A DNA stretch of 64,000 bases, from contig JAKAOK010000001.1 in assembly GCA_021812245.1 (NCBI GenBank), positions 62,001 to 126,000 of the forward strand. Reading direction: 5' to 3'. Position numbers and translations under genes: made by a program. Source of the DNA: a bacterium (GTDB taxonomy: Bacteria > SZUA-79 > Acidulodesulfobacterales > Acidulodesulfobacteraceae). Position 1 is the stretch's first letter. Every line of letters begins with the position of its first letter. Under the pieces are notes generated by a model. The model ran no database searches. It saw nothing but the letters and a program-made list of their open reading frames with translations, and had not been told where the DNA came from. Shown here in pieces: positions 43,107-51,420 of the stretch.

Positions 43107-43127
43107 TCCATCATTGCAAGCATCGCT
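43107..43127. repeat. Degenerate repeat family A fragment directly before the MFS start codon
   Basis: ATTCCATCATTGCAAGCATC followed by GCT resembles the (G)TCATTGCGAGC module of family A. It occupies the place where a Shine-Dalgarno would be expected for the gene starting at 43128. Confidence 0.45.
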
Positions 43128-44669
43128 ATGAAAGATAAAATATCGGAACACAGACTTTACAAATGGCTTGTTCTGGCAATAGCCGTTACCGCCTCTTTTA
43201 TGGCGATATTAGACATAAATATCGTCATAGTCGCACTTCCTAAGATGATGTCGCACTTCGGAGTCAACGTTATAACTATAGACTGGGTAATTATCGCCTA
43301 CACTATAACCTACTCTATTATTATTCTTCTTACGAGTTTTGCGAGCAAAAAATACGGACTTAAGATTCCTTTTGCGGTATCGATAGTATTTTTTCTAATA
43401 GGCTCCGCATTCTGCGGTTTTGCCCCGACTTACAAGATAATGATAATATTCAGGATAATTCAGGCAGTAGGGGGTGCCGGATTAATTCCAATTTCGGTTA
43501 ATCTCATTGCGAAATATTTTAAAGCCAACGAAAGAGGAACTGCCATGGGCGTCTGGACTATCGGCATAATGGTAGCTCCGGCTCTCGGCCCTATAATAGG
43601 AGGATATTTTGTCGATTATGTCGATTGGAGAATGATATTTTATTTTAACGTCCCGATAGGCATAATACTATTTTTAGGCACTTTAATCTTGCTCGAAAAT
43701 GATATACCTGCAAAACCTTTTGTAAAAAAGTTCGACTTCGCCGGGTTTATTCTTATAGCAATATGTCTGGCAACATTGCTGTATGTCCTCAACGAAGGAC
43801 AGACATTAGAATGGGATTCCGCCGTAATCCGCCTGAATGAACTTATTTGCGCCTCATCTTTTATGCTTTTCCTGATAGTAGAAATATTTTCTAAAAGGCA
43901 TTTAATGGATTACTCGCTTTTTAAAACAAGAAACTTCGTCGCAGGAAATTTAGTCAATATGATAAGGGCGGGGGCAATTTTCAGCACTTTATTTTTATTG
44001 CCGATATTCATAGAGGATATACTGAATTATAACGCAATGCACGCAGGATATTTAATGGCGCCGTTTGCCATCGCGGTTGCCGTCGCATCGCCGGCTGCAG
44101 GAAAAATTTCCGATAAATACGGCCCTAAATATCTTATGCTGTCCGGTATGTTCATATTTGCAATATCTAATTTTTCGCTTGGGAGCATTTCTTTGCAAAC
44201 GTCTATCCCGTTTTTAGTATATAACCAGTTCCTAAGAGGCATAGGGGTAGGACTAATAAACGCTCCCGTTATGATGACGGTAATCAATTCCGCCAAGTTC
44301 GAACAGATACCGGATGCCTCTGCGCTATACAATGTTTTATTCCAGATAGGAGCATCTTTCGGGATAGCATGGTCAGGAGAAGAGCTGGCGGTAAGGCAGG
44401 TTTATCATTTAAGCCAGTATTCGAGAGATATAAAATATAATTTTTACAGTTTTAACAGCGTTATTAATTTTTTGCATAGCGATTTGATAAAAAACGGCGG
44501 CTCTTTCGTCAGGGCAATACTTTATCCGTCTAATTCCGTTAAGGTTTTCGACTACGTAATCAACGAATTTTCGTTAATAGGCGCATACGGCGACGTTTTT
44601 GCCGCATTGGGCTATCTTTGCATCATAGGCGGCATAGCCGCTCTCACCGTAAAAAATATTAAGAAATAA
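43128..44669 (+). CDS. DHA2-family MFS drug/solute exporter (EmrB/QacA type)
   Basis: The 513-residue protein has about 14 membrane helices, the DHA2 motif MAILDINIVIVALPKM in helix 1, IDWVIIAYTITYSI, and motif C-like GVWTIGIMVAPALGPIIGGY in helix 5. This is the EmrB/QacA group of proton-driven exporters. No EmrA-like periplasmic adaptor or outer-membrane channel is next to it. The start codon has no recognisable ribosome site because a family A repeat fragment lies in front of it. No alternative start exists between it and the FAH stop. Confidence 0.87.
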   Translation: MKDKISEHRLYKWLVLAIAVTASFMAILDINIVIVALPKMMSHFGVNVITIDWVIIAYTITYSIIILLTSFASKKYGLKIPFAVSIVFFLIGSAFCGFAPTYKIMIIFRIIQAVGGAGLIPISVNLIAKYFKANERGTAMGVWTIGIMVAPALGPIIGGYFVDYVDWRMIFYFNVPIGIILFLGTLILLENDIPAKPFVKKFDFAGFILIAICLATLLYVLNEGQTLEWDSAVIRLNELICASSFMLFLIVEIFSKRHLMDYSLFKTRNFVAGNLVNMIRAGAIFSTLFLLPIFIEDILNYNAMHAGYLMAPFAIAVAVASPAAGKISDKYGPKYLMLSGMFIFAISNFSLGSISLQTSIPFLVYNQFLRGIGVGLINAPVMMTVINSAKFEQIPDASALYNVLFQIGASFGIAWSGEELAVRQVYHLSQYSRDIKYNFYSFNSVINFLHSDLIKNGGSFVRAILYPSNSVKVFDYVINEFSLIGAYGDVFAALGYLCIIGGIAALTVKNIKK

Positions 44670-44723
44670 AGAATTAATGCCATTGCGAGCGCAGCATTAA
44701 ATATTTTCTAATACTGAATAACA

Positions 44724-44809
44724 CTGGATTCCCGCTTTCGCGGGAATGACACCCGTTGGGTGAAATCTTAAATCCCCATATTGTCATTCCCGCTTTCGCG
44801 GGAATCCAG
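44724..44809. repeat. Inverted pair of repeat family B between the MFS and phosphorylase genes
   Basis: The left arm at 44724-44751 starts CTGGATTCCCGCTTTCGCGG and the right arm at 44782-44809 ends GCGGGAATCCAG. Each arm holds a small inner palindrome. A family A fragment (GCCATTGCGAGCGCAGCA) lies just before it at about 44680, and a MITE-type end (CTAAATCGGGATTAGG) follows at 44821-44836. The rest of the 44670-44912 gap holds the predicted promoter. Confidence 0.85.
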
Positions 44810-44840
44810 AAAATAAATTCCTAAATCGGGATTAGGGTTA

Positions 44841-44869
44841 TTGATTTATGCGGAGAATTGTAATAATAT
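44841..44869 (+). promoter_or_regulatory. Possible promoter of the glucan phosphorylase gene
   Basis: TTGATT (44841-44846) and TAATAT (44864-44869) are spaced by 17 nt. The leader would be about 37 nt, ending with ribosome site aaggaga before ATG 44913. The -10 match is modest. Confidence 0.35.
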
Positions 44870-44912
44870 AAATCAAAATCATTTTTCTATTTATGCAAGG
44901 AGAAATCACTTT

Positions 44913-46637
44913 ATGATAGCCTATTTTGTTATGGAATGCGCCGTGGACAGCAGGATTCCCACATACAGCGGAGGACTCGGAATTCTTGCCGGAGATACCC
45001 TGCAGAGTTTTGCGGACTTGGAAGTTCCCGCCGTATGCATAACTTTGCTCTGGAAAAACGGCTTTACCAATCAAAAATTATCCAACGACGGGTCCCAGAT
45101 TGATTCGGCGCAGGAATGGGATATAGAAAAATATATGCAGCCTACCAACATTAAAATAAAAATTCCGCTCGGCGGTAAAGACGTTACGATAACGGCTTTT
45201 AAATATATCGTAGAGTCCATTAAAGGCGACAATGAAATAGATGTATATTTTTTAACCCCCGATACTCTGGAAAACGACCCCGAAACAAGAAAAATTTGCG
45301 ACAGACTGTATATCGCGGGAGGTTTAACCCGCCTTAAACAGGAAATAATTTTAGGAATAGGCGGGTACGAAATGTTAAAAGCATTAAATTACCGGCCGTT
45401 TCTTTATCATATAAACGAAAGCCATTCCGCTTTTTTAATCGCGGGTCTCATGAAAGATATGGATGATTTAAACAGGGTAAAATCAAGGGTAGTTTTCACT
45501 ACTCATACGCCTATTCCCGCCGCATTCGATAAATTTGAAATGAAAGACGTCAAAGATATGCTTTCCAGATACTGCGAAGAAAAAGTTTTTAACGATATAT
45601 ACCGGGAAGATTTAGAAGAGAAAGACGAATTAAATCTATCATGGCTTGCAATAAAAAATGCAAAAAACGTCGTCGCCGTTTCCAGAAAACACAAGTTTGT
45701 TTCTGAACACATATTTGAAGGATATAAGCTTAAATATGTCACCAACGGCATCCATCACGTAAAATGGGCTTCTCCGCATCATAAAATGTTGTTTACTAAA
45801 TTTATCGCGGGGTGGGAAGAAGATCCCGACCTGCTTAGAGGAGCATCGTGCATACCCGACGGCGATTTTCTTCAAGCCCATATTTTATGCAAAGAAACTC
45901 TTATCGAAATGATTAACTCCGAAACGGACTCTTCATTCGTGACTTCGGATTTTACTATTGCCATGGCTAAAAGAATCACGCATTATAAAAGAAACAATCT
46001 TATTCTTTCAAATCCGGATAAACTAATCGAAATAGCCGAAAAAAAGGGCAATATTCAGATCGTTTTTGCCGGAAAAGCTCATCCTGCAGATACCGACGGG
46101 CTGGCAATCGTAAAATCAATTTATGACGTATCGCGGTATATTTCATCTAAAACAAAAAAAGTCAAAATAGCTTTCTTGGAAAATTACAATATCCATAAAG
46201 CAAATATAATACTTTCCGGCGTCGATTTGTGGCTCAATAATCCGACAAGACCTCTTGAGGCTTCCGGTACAAGTGGAATGAAAGCTTCTCTTAACGGCGT
46301 TCCCAATTTAAGCGTCTTAGACGGCTGGTGGCTTGAAGCTTGCATGGAAGGAATTAACGGATGGGGGATAGGACCGAAACCCGCATGGACAGACCTTAGT
46401 TATTCGGACGATATGCATGACTTAAACGATATATACGGAAAATTGGAATTTAACATTCTGGATTTATACTACAAGAATTATTCCGATTATATAAAAATAA
46501 TGAAAATGGCTGTTTCTTCTATCGCGCCTCATTTCAATACCCACAGAATGGTTTCCGAGTACGTAACCGACTTATATTTAACGGGCATTATAATGTGCTA
46601 TATGGAAAAAGAAAAAGAAGGCATCTGCGATATATAA
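44913..46637 (+). CDS. glgP: Alpha-glucan phosphorylase (GT35, short form)
   Basis: The 574-residue enzyme releases glucose-1-phosphate from alpha-1,4-glucans with PLP. The start MIAYFVMECAVDSRIPTYSG contains the family's N-terminal block. Later come HTPIPAAFDKF, VTNGIHHVKWASP, AKRITHYKRNNL, FAGKAHPAD, LNNPTRPLEASGTSGMKASL with the PLP lysine, and NGWGIG. It is much shorter than muscle or E. coli GlgP (~800 residues) and belongs to the bacterial/archaeal short group. The ATG at 44913 with ribosome site aaggaga is chosen over an upstream in-frame TTG at 44841, which lies in the promoter. No other glycogen gene is adjacent. Confidence 0.9.
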   Translation: MIAYFVMECAVDSRIPTYSGGLGILAGDTLQSFADLEVPAVCITLLWKNGFTNQKLSNDGSQIDSAQEWDIEKYMQPTNIKIKIPLGGKDVTITAFKYIVESIKGDNEIDVYFLTPDTLENDPETRKICDRLYIAGGLTRLKQEIILGIGGYEMLKALNYRPFLYHINESHSAFLIAGLMKDMDDLNRVKSRVVFTTHTPIPAAFDKFEMKDVKDMLSRYCEEKVFNDIYREDLEEKDELNLSWLAIKNAKNVVAVSRKHKFVSEHIFEGYKLKYVTNGIHHVKWASPHHKMLFTKFIAGWEEDPDLLRGASCIPDGDFLQAHILCKETLIEMINSETDSSFVTSDFTIAMAKRITHYKRNNLILSNPDKLIEIAEKKGNIQIVFAGKAHPADTDGLAIVKSIYDVSRYISSKTKKVKIAFLENYNIHKANIILSGVDLWLNNPTRPLEASGTSGMKASLNGVPNLSVLDGWWLEACMEGINGWGIGPKPAWTDLSYSDDMHDLNDIYGKLEFNILDLYYKNYSDYIKIMKMAVSSIAPHFNTHRMVSEYVTDLYLTGIIMCYMEKEKEGICDI

Positions 46638-46654
46638 AATATAGAGAAGGCTTA

Positions 46655-47698
46655 TTACGGATTTATTATTACCTTTAACGAATCCTGCGCTTTTGCAGTA
46701 AGTTCAAACCCTTTTGCGATATCTTCGAGGGGAAATCTATCGGTTATCATATCTTTAACGTTCACCCTGCCCGACCTTATAAGTTCGAGAGCCGTCCTGT
46801 GGTCAAGAATTGAGCCTGCGTAAGAGCTTAACAGCGTGATTTCGGTTCTCCAGAATATCTCGTTAATCGAAAGCGGAAGCCTTGCCCCTTCGTCCGCCGC
46901 CCCGAAAAACAAAACCGTCCCGCCCCGCCTTACGGATTTAAGTCCCTGCAAGATTGCGCTATCTGCGCCGGTCGATAAAATTACTATATCCGCTAAAAAT
47001 CCTTCGTTAATATCTTTAACAGCCTCGGACAAATTGAGCCTGCCGTCCGCACTAAAGTCTTTCGCATTAAACGTATAATCCGCTCCGAATTTTTTTGCGT
47101 ATTCAAGCCGTTTATCGTTAATATCTACCGCTATAATCCTGCTTGCACCCGCAGCCCTTAAAAGACTTATATGCAGAAGACCCGAAAGCCCGCTGCCGAA
47201 AACTATTGCCGTATCGGCAGGTTTTACTCCCGCAAGCCTCTGCCCCCTTATGACACATGCAAGAGGTTCGATAAACGTCCCCTCTTCAAAACTGACCGAA
47301 TCCGGCAATATATATATTCCGTTTTTTACGTTTATTTCGGGAAGCCTCAAATACTCGGAAAATCCACCCGGGTCAAAGTTGGTCGTTCTTATAGTTTCGC
47401 AGACGGTCTGATGCCCGCTTAGACAATATTTGCATATATTGCATGGAACATGGTGCGCCGCGCAAATCCTGTCGCCGGCTTTATATTGCTTAACGTTTTT
47501 TCCGGTTTCGATTATTAAGCCAGAAACCTCATGTCCTAAAACAAGCGGAACCTTGTCTCTTCTGTACCATTCTATAACGTCGCTGCCGCAAATCCCGCTT
47601 GCTTCGACTTTCATAAGAACTTCGCCGCCGCTTATTTTTGGAATATCCTTTTCTATGAGCCTTATATCTTTATTACCGTAATAAAGAGCACATTTCAT
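46655..47698 (-). CDS. Zinc-dependent alcohol/polyol dehydrogenase (MDR family)
   Basis: The 347-residue medium-chain dehydrogenase has catalytic-zinc residues in ASGICGSD and LGHEVSG, the four-Cys structural zinc lobe (CNICKYCLSGHQTVC), and a Rossmann NAD site (VFGSGLSGLLHISLL). It most resembles sorbitol or threonine dehydrogenase-like members; the substrate cannot be fixed from sequence. It is convergent with the phosphorylase gene (17-nt gap) and lies beside a tRNA gene. Confidence 0.88.
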   Translation of the reverse strand: MKCALYYGNKDIRLIEKDIPKISGGEVLMKVEASGICGSDVIEWYRRDKVPLVLGHEVSGLIIETGKNVKQYKAGDRICAAHHVPCNICKYCLSGHQTVCETIRTTNFDPGGFSEYLRLPEINVKNGIYILPDSVSFEEGTFIEPLACVIRGQRLAGVKPADTAIVFGSGLSGLLHISLLRAAGASRIIAVDINDKRLEYAKKFGADYTFNAKDFSADGRLNLSEAVKDINEGFLADIVILSTGADSAILQGLKSVRRGGTVLFFGAADEGARLPLSINEIFWRTEITLLSSYAGSILDHRTALELIRSGRVNVKDMITDRFPLEDIAKGFELTAKAQDSLKVIINP

Positions 47699-47756
47699 AA
47701 TTTTTCAATTACCCCGTTGAAATTAAATGAAATTAAGAGGAATATTAATAAAAAAA

Positions 47757-47831
47757 TGGCAGCCCCAACGGGATTCGAACCCGTGTTACTGCCGTGAGAG
47801 GGCAACGTCCTAACCGCTAGACTATGGGGCC
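47757..47831 (-). tRNA. tRNA-Glu (anticodon CTC)
   Basis: The - strand folds as a full cloverleaf of 75 nt. The acceptor arms are GGCCCCA and TGGGGCT (G-U at the end), the D arm GTCTAGCGGTTAGGAC, the anticodon arm TTGCC-CTCTCAC-GGCAG with anticodon CTC, and the T arm ACGGG-TTCGAAT-CCCGT. CCA is encoded. CTC reads the Glu codon GAG. No integrase or duplicated 3' end is next to it, so it is not an occupied attachment site here. Confidence 0.96.
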
Positions 47832-47894
47832 TTTTTGAAAATTATACTTATTATACTATAAATTTAGTAAAATTTAAAAGGATTTAAACTAAAA

Positions 47895-48119
47895 TTACTT
47901 TCTTATATAACCTCTGAGATATATAAGTATTAAAATTATGTTTAATGCCGTAAGACCGGATAAGCCGGAATGGATTCCTATGGCGACCCATACTATCGAA
48001 GCAAAAATGTTTATGGCAAAACCGGATTTTTTATGGGAGCTTAACTGCCAGACTCCCGCCAGCGTCAATGCAAACGCAGACCAATCCGTTATACTCCAAA
48101 AACTGAGGTCTATTTGCAT
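47895..48119 (-). CDS. Small membrane protein, PnuC-like half unit
   Basis: The 74-residue protein has three hydrophobic helices (about 13-26, 33-50, 54-70). The pattern ALTLAGVWQLSSHKKSGFAI followed by NIFASIVWVAIGI resembles one repeat unit of PnuC-type vitamin transporters or a SWEET/PQ-loop-like half protein. It is far too short for a full PnuC. It may work as an oligomer or be unrelated. It follows a small lipoprotein gene by 3 nt, so the two are probably co-transcribed. Confidence 0.6.
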   Translation of the reverse strand: MQIDLSFWSITDWSAFALTLAGVWQLSSHKKSGFAINIFASIVWVAIGIHSGLSGLTALNIILILIYLRGYIRK

Positions 48120-48122
48120 AAA

Positions 48123-48377
48123 TCAGCCGTCTATCTTTTTAAAATAGGCGTTATTTTTTACGCCGCCTGTTTTATTGCCGGTATTATAATCGGCATATTT
48201 TCCGGCGGAAGTATGTTTACCTATCTTATTATAACATGTTATGAAACAGCCGCCGTTCATAATATGCTCTTTTTCTAACGAATTATTGAATCCCGAACAC
48301 CCTGAAAGCAGGAAACCCGACCCTGACCCTAATGCGACCGTCAGCAAGACCGCCATAACGACCTTTCTTATTTTCAT
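48123..48377 (-). CDS. Small lipoprotein of unknown function
   Basis: The 84-residue protein has a signal peptide and lipobox LLSGC with Cys27. The mature part is 58 residues, rich in Asn, Lys, Gly and Tyr, with two more Cys (GGCFITCYNKIG) that could form a disulfide. No family recognised. It sits between rmlA (14 nt) and the small membrane protein (3 nt), suggesting a three-gene message. Confidence 0.65.
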   Translation of the reverse strand: MKIRKVVMAVLLTVALGSGSGFLLSGCSGFNNSLEKEHIMNGGCFITCYNKIGKHTSAGKYADYNTGNKTGGVKNNAYFKKIDG

Positions 48378-48391
48378 GTATTTTTTACCTT

Positions 48392-49285
48392 TTAAATTAT
48401 ATCCTTATCTTTATTCTCATTTATTATTTTCAAAATATACTGTCCGTAACCGCTTTTAATATACTTTTTTGAGAGATTTATCAGCCCTTCTTCCGAAATA
48501 TAGTTCATTTTATAAGCGATTTCTTCTATGCATCCGATTTTGAGTCCCTGCCTTTTTTCCATCATTTCGATAAATTTTGAAGCATCAAGCAGGCTTTCCG
48601 GCGTTCCAGTGTCAAGCCATGCGTAACCTCTGCCGAGCGTTACAGCATTAAGTTTTTCGCTTTTTAAATATACATTGTTTACGTCGGTTATTTCAAGCTC
48701 TCCTCTTTCGGACGGCTTTAACCCACCTGCAATATTAACGACTTCGTTATCGTAAAAATAAACTCCGGTGACCGCGTAGTTTGATTTTGGATTCTGAGGT
48801 TTTTCCTCTATAGACAAAACTTTTCCGCCGCCTATTTCGATAACCCCGTATCTCTGAGGGTCTTCTACGTAATACGTAAAAATTACCCCGCCTCCGTTCC
48901 GCTTTATAATATCCTTTGCATAATTAAACTTTTCCGGAATGCCGTGTCCGTAGAAGATATTGTCGCCAAGAATTAAGCAGACGTCGTCCGCACCTATGAA
49001 ATCCTTGCCTATTATAAATGCCTCCGCCAATCCGCCGGGCAAGGGTTGCTCTTTATAGTCGATGTTAAGTCCTAAGTCGTTTCCGTTGCCGAATATAGCT
49101 CTAAATTTATCTAAATCGGAGGGCGTCGTTATTATAAGAATATCCCTAATACCGGCAAGCATAAGACTCGACAGAGGATAGTAAATCATAGGCTTATCGT
49201 AAACCGGCAGGAGCTGTTTGCAGACGCTTAGGGTTATAGGATAAAGCCTCGTTCCGCTTCCGCCCGCAAGAATAATGCCTTTCAT
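48392..49285 (-). CDS. rmlA: Glucose-1-phosphate thymidylyltransferase
   Basis: RmlA joins dTTP and glucose-1-phosphate to make dTDP-glucose for rhamnose and other deoxysugars. The 297-residue protein has MKGIILAGGSGTRLYPIT, the family's VCKQLLPVYDKPMIYYPL, LILGDNIFYGHG, GVIEIGGGKVLSIEEKP and RGYAWLDTGTP. Length is normal. rmlB, rmlC and rmlD are not in this window, so the pathway is completed elsewhere or the product feeds another sugar. Confidence 0.95.
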   Translation of the reverse strand: MKGIILAGGSGTRLYPITLSVCKQLLPVYDKPMIYYPLSSLMLAGIRDILIITTPSDLDKFRAIFGNGNDLGLNIDYKEQPLPGGLAEAFIIGKDFIGADDVCLILGDNIFYGHGIPEKFNYAKDIIKRNGGGVIFTYYVEDPQRYGVIEIGGGKVLSIEEKPQNPKSNYAVTGVYFYDNEVVNIAGGLKPSERGELEITDVNNVYLKSEKLNAVTLGRGYAWLDTGTPESLLDASKFIEMMEKRQGLKIGCIEEIAYKMNYISEEGLINLSKKYIKSGYGQYILKIINENKDKDII

Positions 49286-49354
49286 ATTATTTCTCCACTT
49301 AAAACCTTATAAATAATATAATATAATAATTAAAAAAACAAGGGGGCAAAAAGG

Positions 49355-50695
49355 CTGAAAACAATACATATAGATTCTCTGGCATACGGAGGCTGGGGCG
49401 TAGGAAGAATTAATTCTAAAGTTATATTCGTCGGTTATGCTGTTCCGGGGGACGCCCTCAAAATAGAAATATTTGACGAACATAAAAGTTATGCGTTCGG
49501 CAGAATAGTCGGAATTATTACGCCGTCCCCGAAAAGAATCGAACCGGTATGTAAGCATTTTGGCATCTGCGGCGGATGCGGTTATCTTAATATGCCTTAT
49601 GAAGAAGAGATTTATTGGAAAACGGAAATTTTTAAAACCGAATTTAAAAAAACTTTAAAAAATACGGTTAATATCGACGATGTCTATATAACAAGCAATC
49701 CGGCATATAAAAATTATCTTAATTACAGGCAAAAAATCGGATTAAAAATATATCCGCCTTATATAGGATTTTATAAAAAATTAACTCATCATGTAATAGA
49801 CGTGGAATATTGCTTTCTTGCGCAAGAAAGCATAAATGAAATGTTAAAAAACGTAAGGAATTTATTATCGGACAAAACTTATAAAGATACTATTTTGGAC
49901 AGGATTACAAAGGTAACGCTGGCAGATGCCGGAATAAAAAATATAATCTTTGGATTTAAAAATCACGGTCCGATATTAAAACGTTTTGCGGAAGATGCGA
50001 TAAAAAATACCGGGGCTGATAATATTTTTTTTGAACTTCGCGGCAAAAAAACCTTTAAATATAAACGGGCAGAGGAAATAGATACCGCGCAAAATACCGG
50101 CAATAGCCGCGACGATTATTTTACGGTAAAAGATAAAAAATTTTCGTATGACCTTCCTACTTTTATTCAGGTCAACAAAAAACAGAATGAAAACATTATA
50201 ACCGCCGTTACGGGATATTTGGAAAACATTACGGCGGAAAGGGGACGTAATTTTATTAATGCTCTTGATTTATATTGCGGGTATGGAAATATCACTCTTT
50301 TTTTAGCGCCGTTTGCGGATAATATTACCGGGGTTGAATCAAGCGGTTTCTCCGTAAAACTCGGGGAAAAAAATCTGATATTAAACGATATTAAAAACAT
50401 TAAATTCATCGAGTCCGACGTAGCAGGCTACCTTGACAAAGCGGGTGCATGGAAAAATAAAAAAACATGCGATTTAATAGTTTTAGACCCGCCGAGAGCA
50501 GGCGTTAAAGGGCTTGCGGCTAAAATAGCCTCGATAAACGCTGAATGCATTATATATATCTCATGCGACACTATGACGCTTTTGAGGGATTTAAAAGTTT
50601 TTGCGGAAACGGGCTATAAGATTGAACGGGTAAATTTAACGGATATGTTTCCCAGAACCTATCATATGGAGCATATAGCGTTTTTAAGAAAATAA
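49355..50695 (+). CDS. TrmA/RlmD-family 23S rRNA or tRNA (uracil-5-)-methyltransferase, CTG start
   Basis: The enzyme uses SAM to methylate C5 of a uridine in RNA. The full frame is 446 residues. An N-terminal TRAM domain (HIDSLAYGGWGVGRINSKVI...) and an iron-sulfur cysteine set (CKHFGICGGCGY..., later EYCFLAQ) come first. The SAM domain has DLYCGYGNITLF and VLDPPRAGVKG, and the catalytic Cys is in YISCDTMTLLRDL. The TRAM domain is in frame upstream of the first ATG (49592), so the real start must be earlier. An in-frame stop lies just before, and the only plausible start is CTG at 49355, behind a strong ribosome site (aagggggc). Substrate (rRNA U1939/U747-like or tRNA U54) is not resolvable. 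The 69-nt gap to rmlA is AT-rich and holds its promoter. Confidence 0.85.
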   Translation: MKTIHIDSLAYGGWGVGRINSKVIFVGYAVPGDALKIEIFDEHKSYAFGRIVGIITPSPKRIEPVCKHFGICGGCGYLNMPYEEEIYWKTEIFKTEFKKTLKNTVNIDDVYITSNPAYKNYLNYRQKIGLKIYPPYIGFYKKLTHHVIDVEYCFLAQESINEMLKNVRNLLSDKTYKDTILDRITKVTLADAGIKNIIFGFKNHGPILKRFAEDAIKNTGADNIFFELRGKKTFKYKRAEEIDTAQNTGNSRDDYFTVKDKKFSYDLPTFIQVNKKQNENIITAVTGYLENITAERGRNFINALDLYCGYGNITLFLAPFADNITGVESSGFSVKLGEKNLILNDIKNIKFIESDVAGYLDKAGAWKNKKTCDLIVLDPPRAGVKGLAAKIASINAECIIYISCDTMTLLRDLKVFAETGYKIERVNLTDMFPRTYHMEHIAFLRK

Positions 50696-50710
50696 TTTAG
50701 GCGGTTTAGA

Positions 50711-50730
50711 GACGGACTTAAGTCTGTATC
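50711..50730. repeat. Repeat family C copy between the methyltransferase and rpmB
   Basis: GACGGACTTAAGTCTGTATC is a near-perfect palindrome of the same family as 14497-14517 and 31751-31774. It lies between convergent genes, where it may assist termination. Confidence 0.65.
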
Positions 50731-50737
50731 CTTTCTT

Positions 50738-50935
50738 TTAGCGGACGGCTTTAACGACTTTGCCAGCCTTAAGACACTTTGCGCAAACCTTAATCTTTTT
50801 ATTGCCGCCGGAAGAAACAACCGCCTTAACGGTATGTAAATTTGGAAGCGATACTTTTTTTGTTTTGTTATTGGCATGCGATACTTTGTTCCCGTATTGA
50901 ATGCCTTTTCCGCAAACACTGCAAACTCTCGACAT
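50738..50935 (-). CDS. rpmB: 50S ribosomal protein L28
   Basis: The 65-residue protein starts [20 protein letters not shown] and has a second pair in CAKC, giving a C4 zinc-ribbon form of L28. The rest ([14 protein letters not shown]...) matches the family. It is driven by a consensus promoter (50994-51022). It is a single-gene unit, not linked to rpmG here. Confidence 0.95.
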   Translation of the reverse strand: MSRVCSVCGKGIQYGNKVSHANNKTKKVSLPNLHTVKAVVSSGGNKKIKVCAKCLKAGKVVKAVR

Positions 50936-50993
50936 TTTAGTTTTCCTCTTTTTTAATCTTTTATTAAATGCTATTGCCTACGTTAGTTTAACG

Positions 50994-51022
50994 ATTATAT
51001 TATTTAATTATTAAATTGTCAA
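50994..51022 (-). promoter_or_regulatory. Consensus sigma-70 promoter of rpmB
   Basis: On the - strand TTGACA (51017-51022) and TATAAT (50994-50999) are both exact consensus hexamers with a 17-nt spacer. Transcription would start about 50 nt before the rpmB start codon. This is the best match in the window and fits strong, growth-linked expression. Confidence 0.75.
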
Positions 51023-51050
51023 CACCCAAAGCCGTTTGAAATTTTTAATA

Positions 51051-51078
51051 TTGATTTAAAAAAAAAATATGGTAGAAT
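51051..51078 (+). promoter_or_regulatory. Predicted promoter of the DUF2892 gene
   Basis: TTGATT (51051-51056) and TAGAAT (51073-51078) are spaced by 16 nt. A leader of about 100 nt would follow. The 50936-51185 gap is otherwise AT-rich with the rpmB promoter at its other end. Confidence 0.4.
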
Positions 51079-51185
51079 TAAACTAAAAGTTATATTCATA
51101 TATTGCAATATTTATATATATCTTTATTCTATAAAAACTATTTAAAATAAATTTAATACTAAACTAACTTAAAAAGGGGGTTACA

Positions 51186-51401
51186 ATGTTTAAAAAAAAC
51201 GAGAGCGCCGTTGACAGAATTATCAGGGCTATAGCAGGTATAGTTATATTGGCCATCGGCATTTATGAGGTTAAGTCTTTAGCTGTTTTAGGCATAATAT
51301 TGATAATTATAGGAGCCGTGCTCATTATAACGGCGATAACGGGATTTTGTTTACTATACGCGCTCTTAGGAATATCTACTTGTACCGACTGCAAGAAATA
51401 G
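51186..51401 (+). CDS. DUF2892 small membrane protein (YgaP-type transmembrane domain)
   Basis: The 71-residue protein has the family pattern: an N-terminal polar part (KNESAVDRIIRAIAGIVIL), two membrane helices, and the closing GFCLLYALLGISTC. In YgaP this domain anchors a rhodanese; here it stands alone. The Cys in GFC and the CTDC at the end could take part in thiol chemistry. Function unknown. Ribosome site aaaaggggg lies before the start, and a strong two-way terminator follows. Confidence 0.82.
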   Translation: MFKKNESAVDRIIRAIAGIVILAIGIYEVKSLAVLGIILIIIGAVLIITAITGFCLLYALLGISTCTDCKK

Positions 51402-51420
51402 AAAAATAAAAAGGCGTAAT

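Noticed and set aside
43077-43130. Stop-codon readthrough fusion of FAH and MFS proteins
   Set aside because: The two frames match, but the stop is a TAA, the context is ordinary, and the proteins have unrelated functions.
44841-46637. Glucan phosphorylase starting at TTG 44841
   Set aside because: The TTG lies on a likely -35 box and adds a non-conserved stretch. ATG 44913 has a ribosome site and a family-typical N-terminus.
47757-47831. tRNA-Glu as an island attachment site
   Set aside because: No integrase next to it and no repeated tRNA 3' end in the flanking sequence.
49592-50695. RNA methyltransferase starting at ATG 49592
   Set aside because: This start would remove the TRAM domain and iron-sulfur cysteines that are clearly encoded in frame just upstream.
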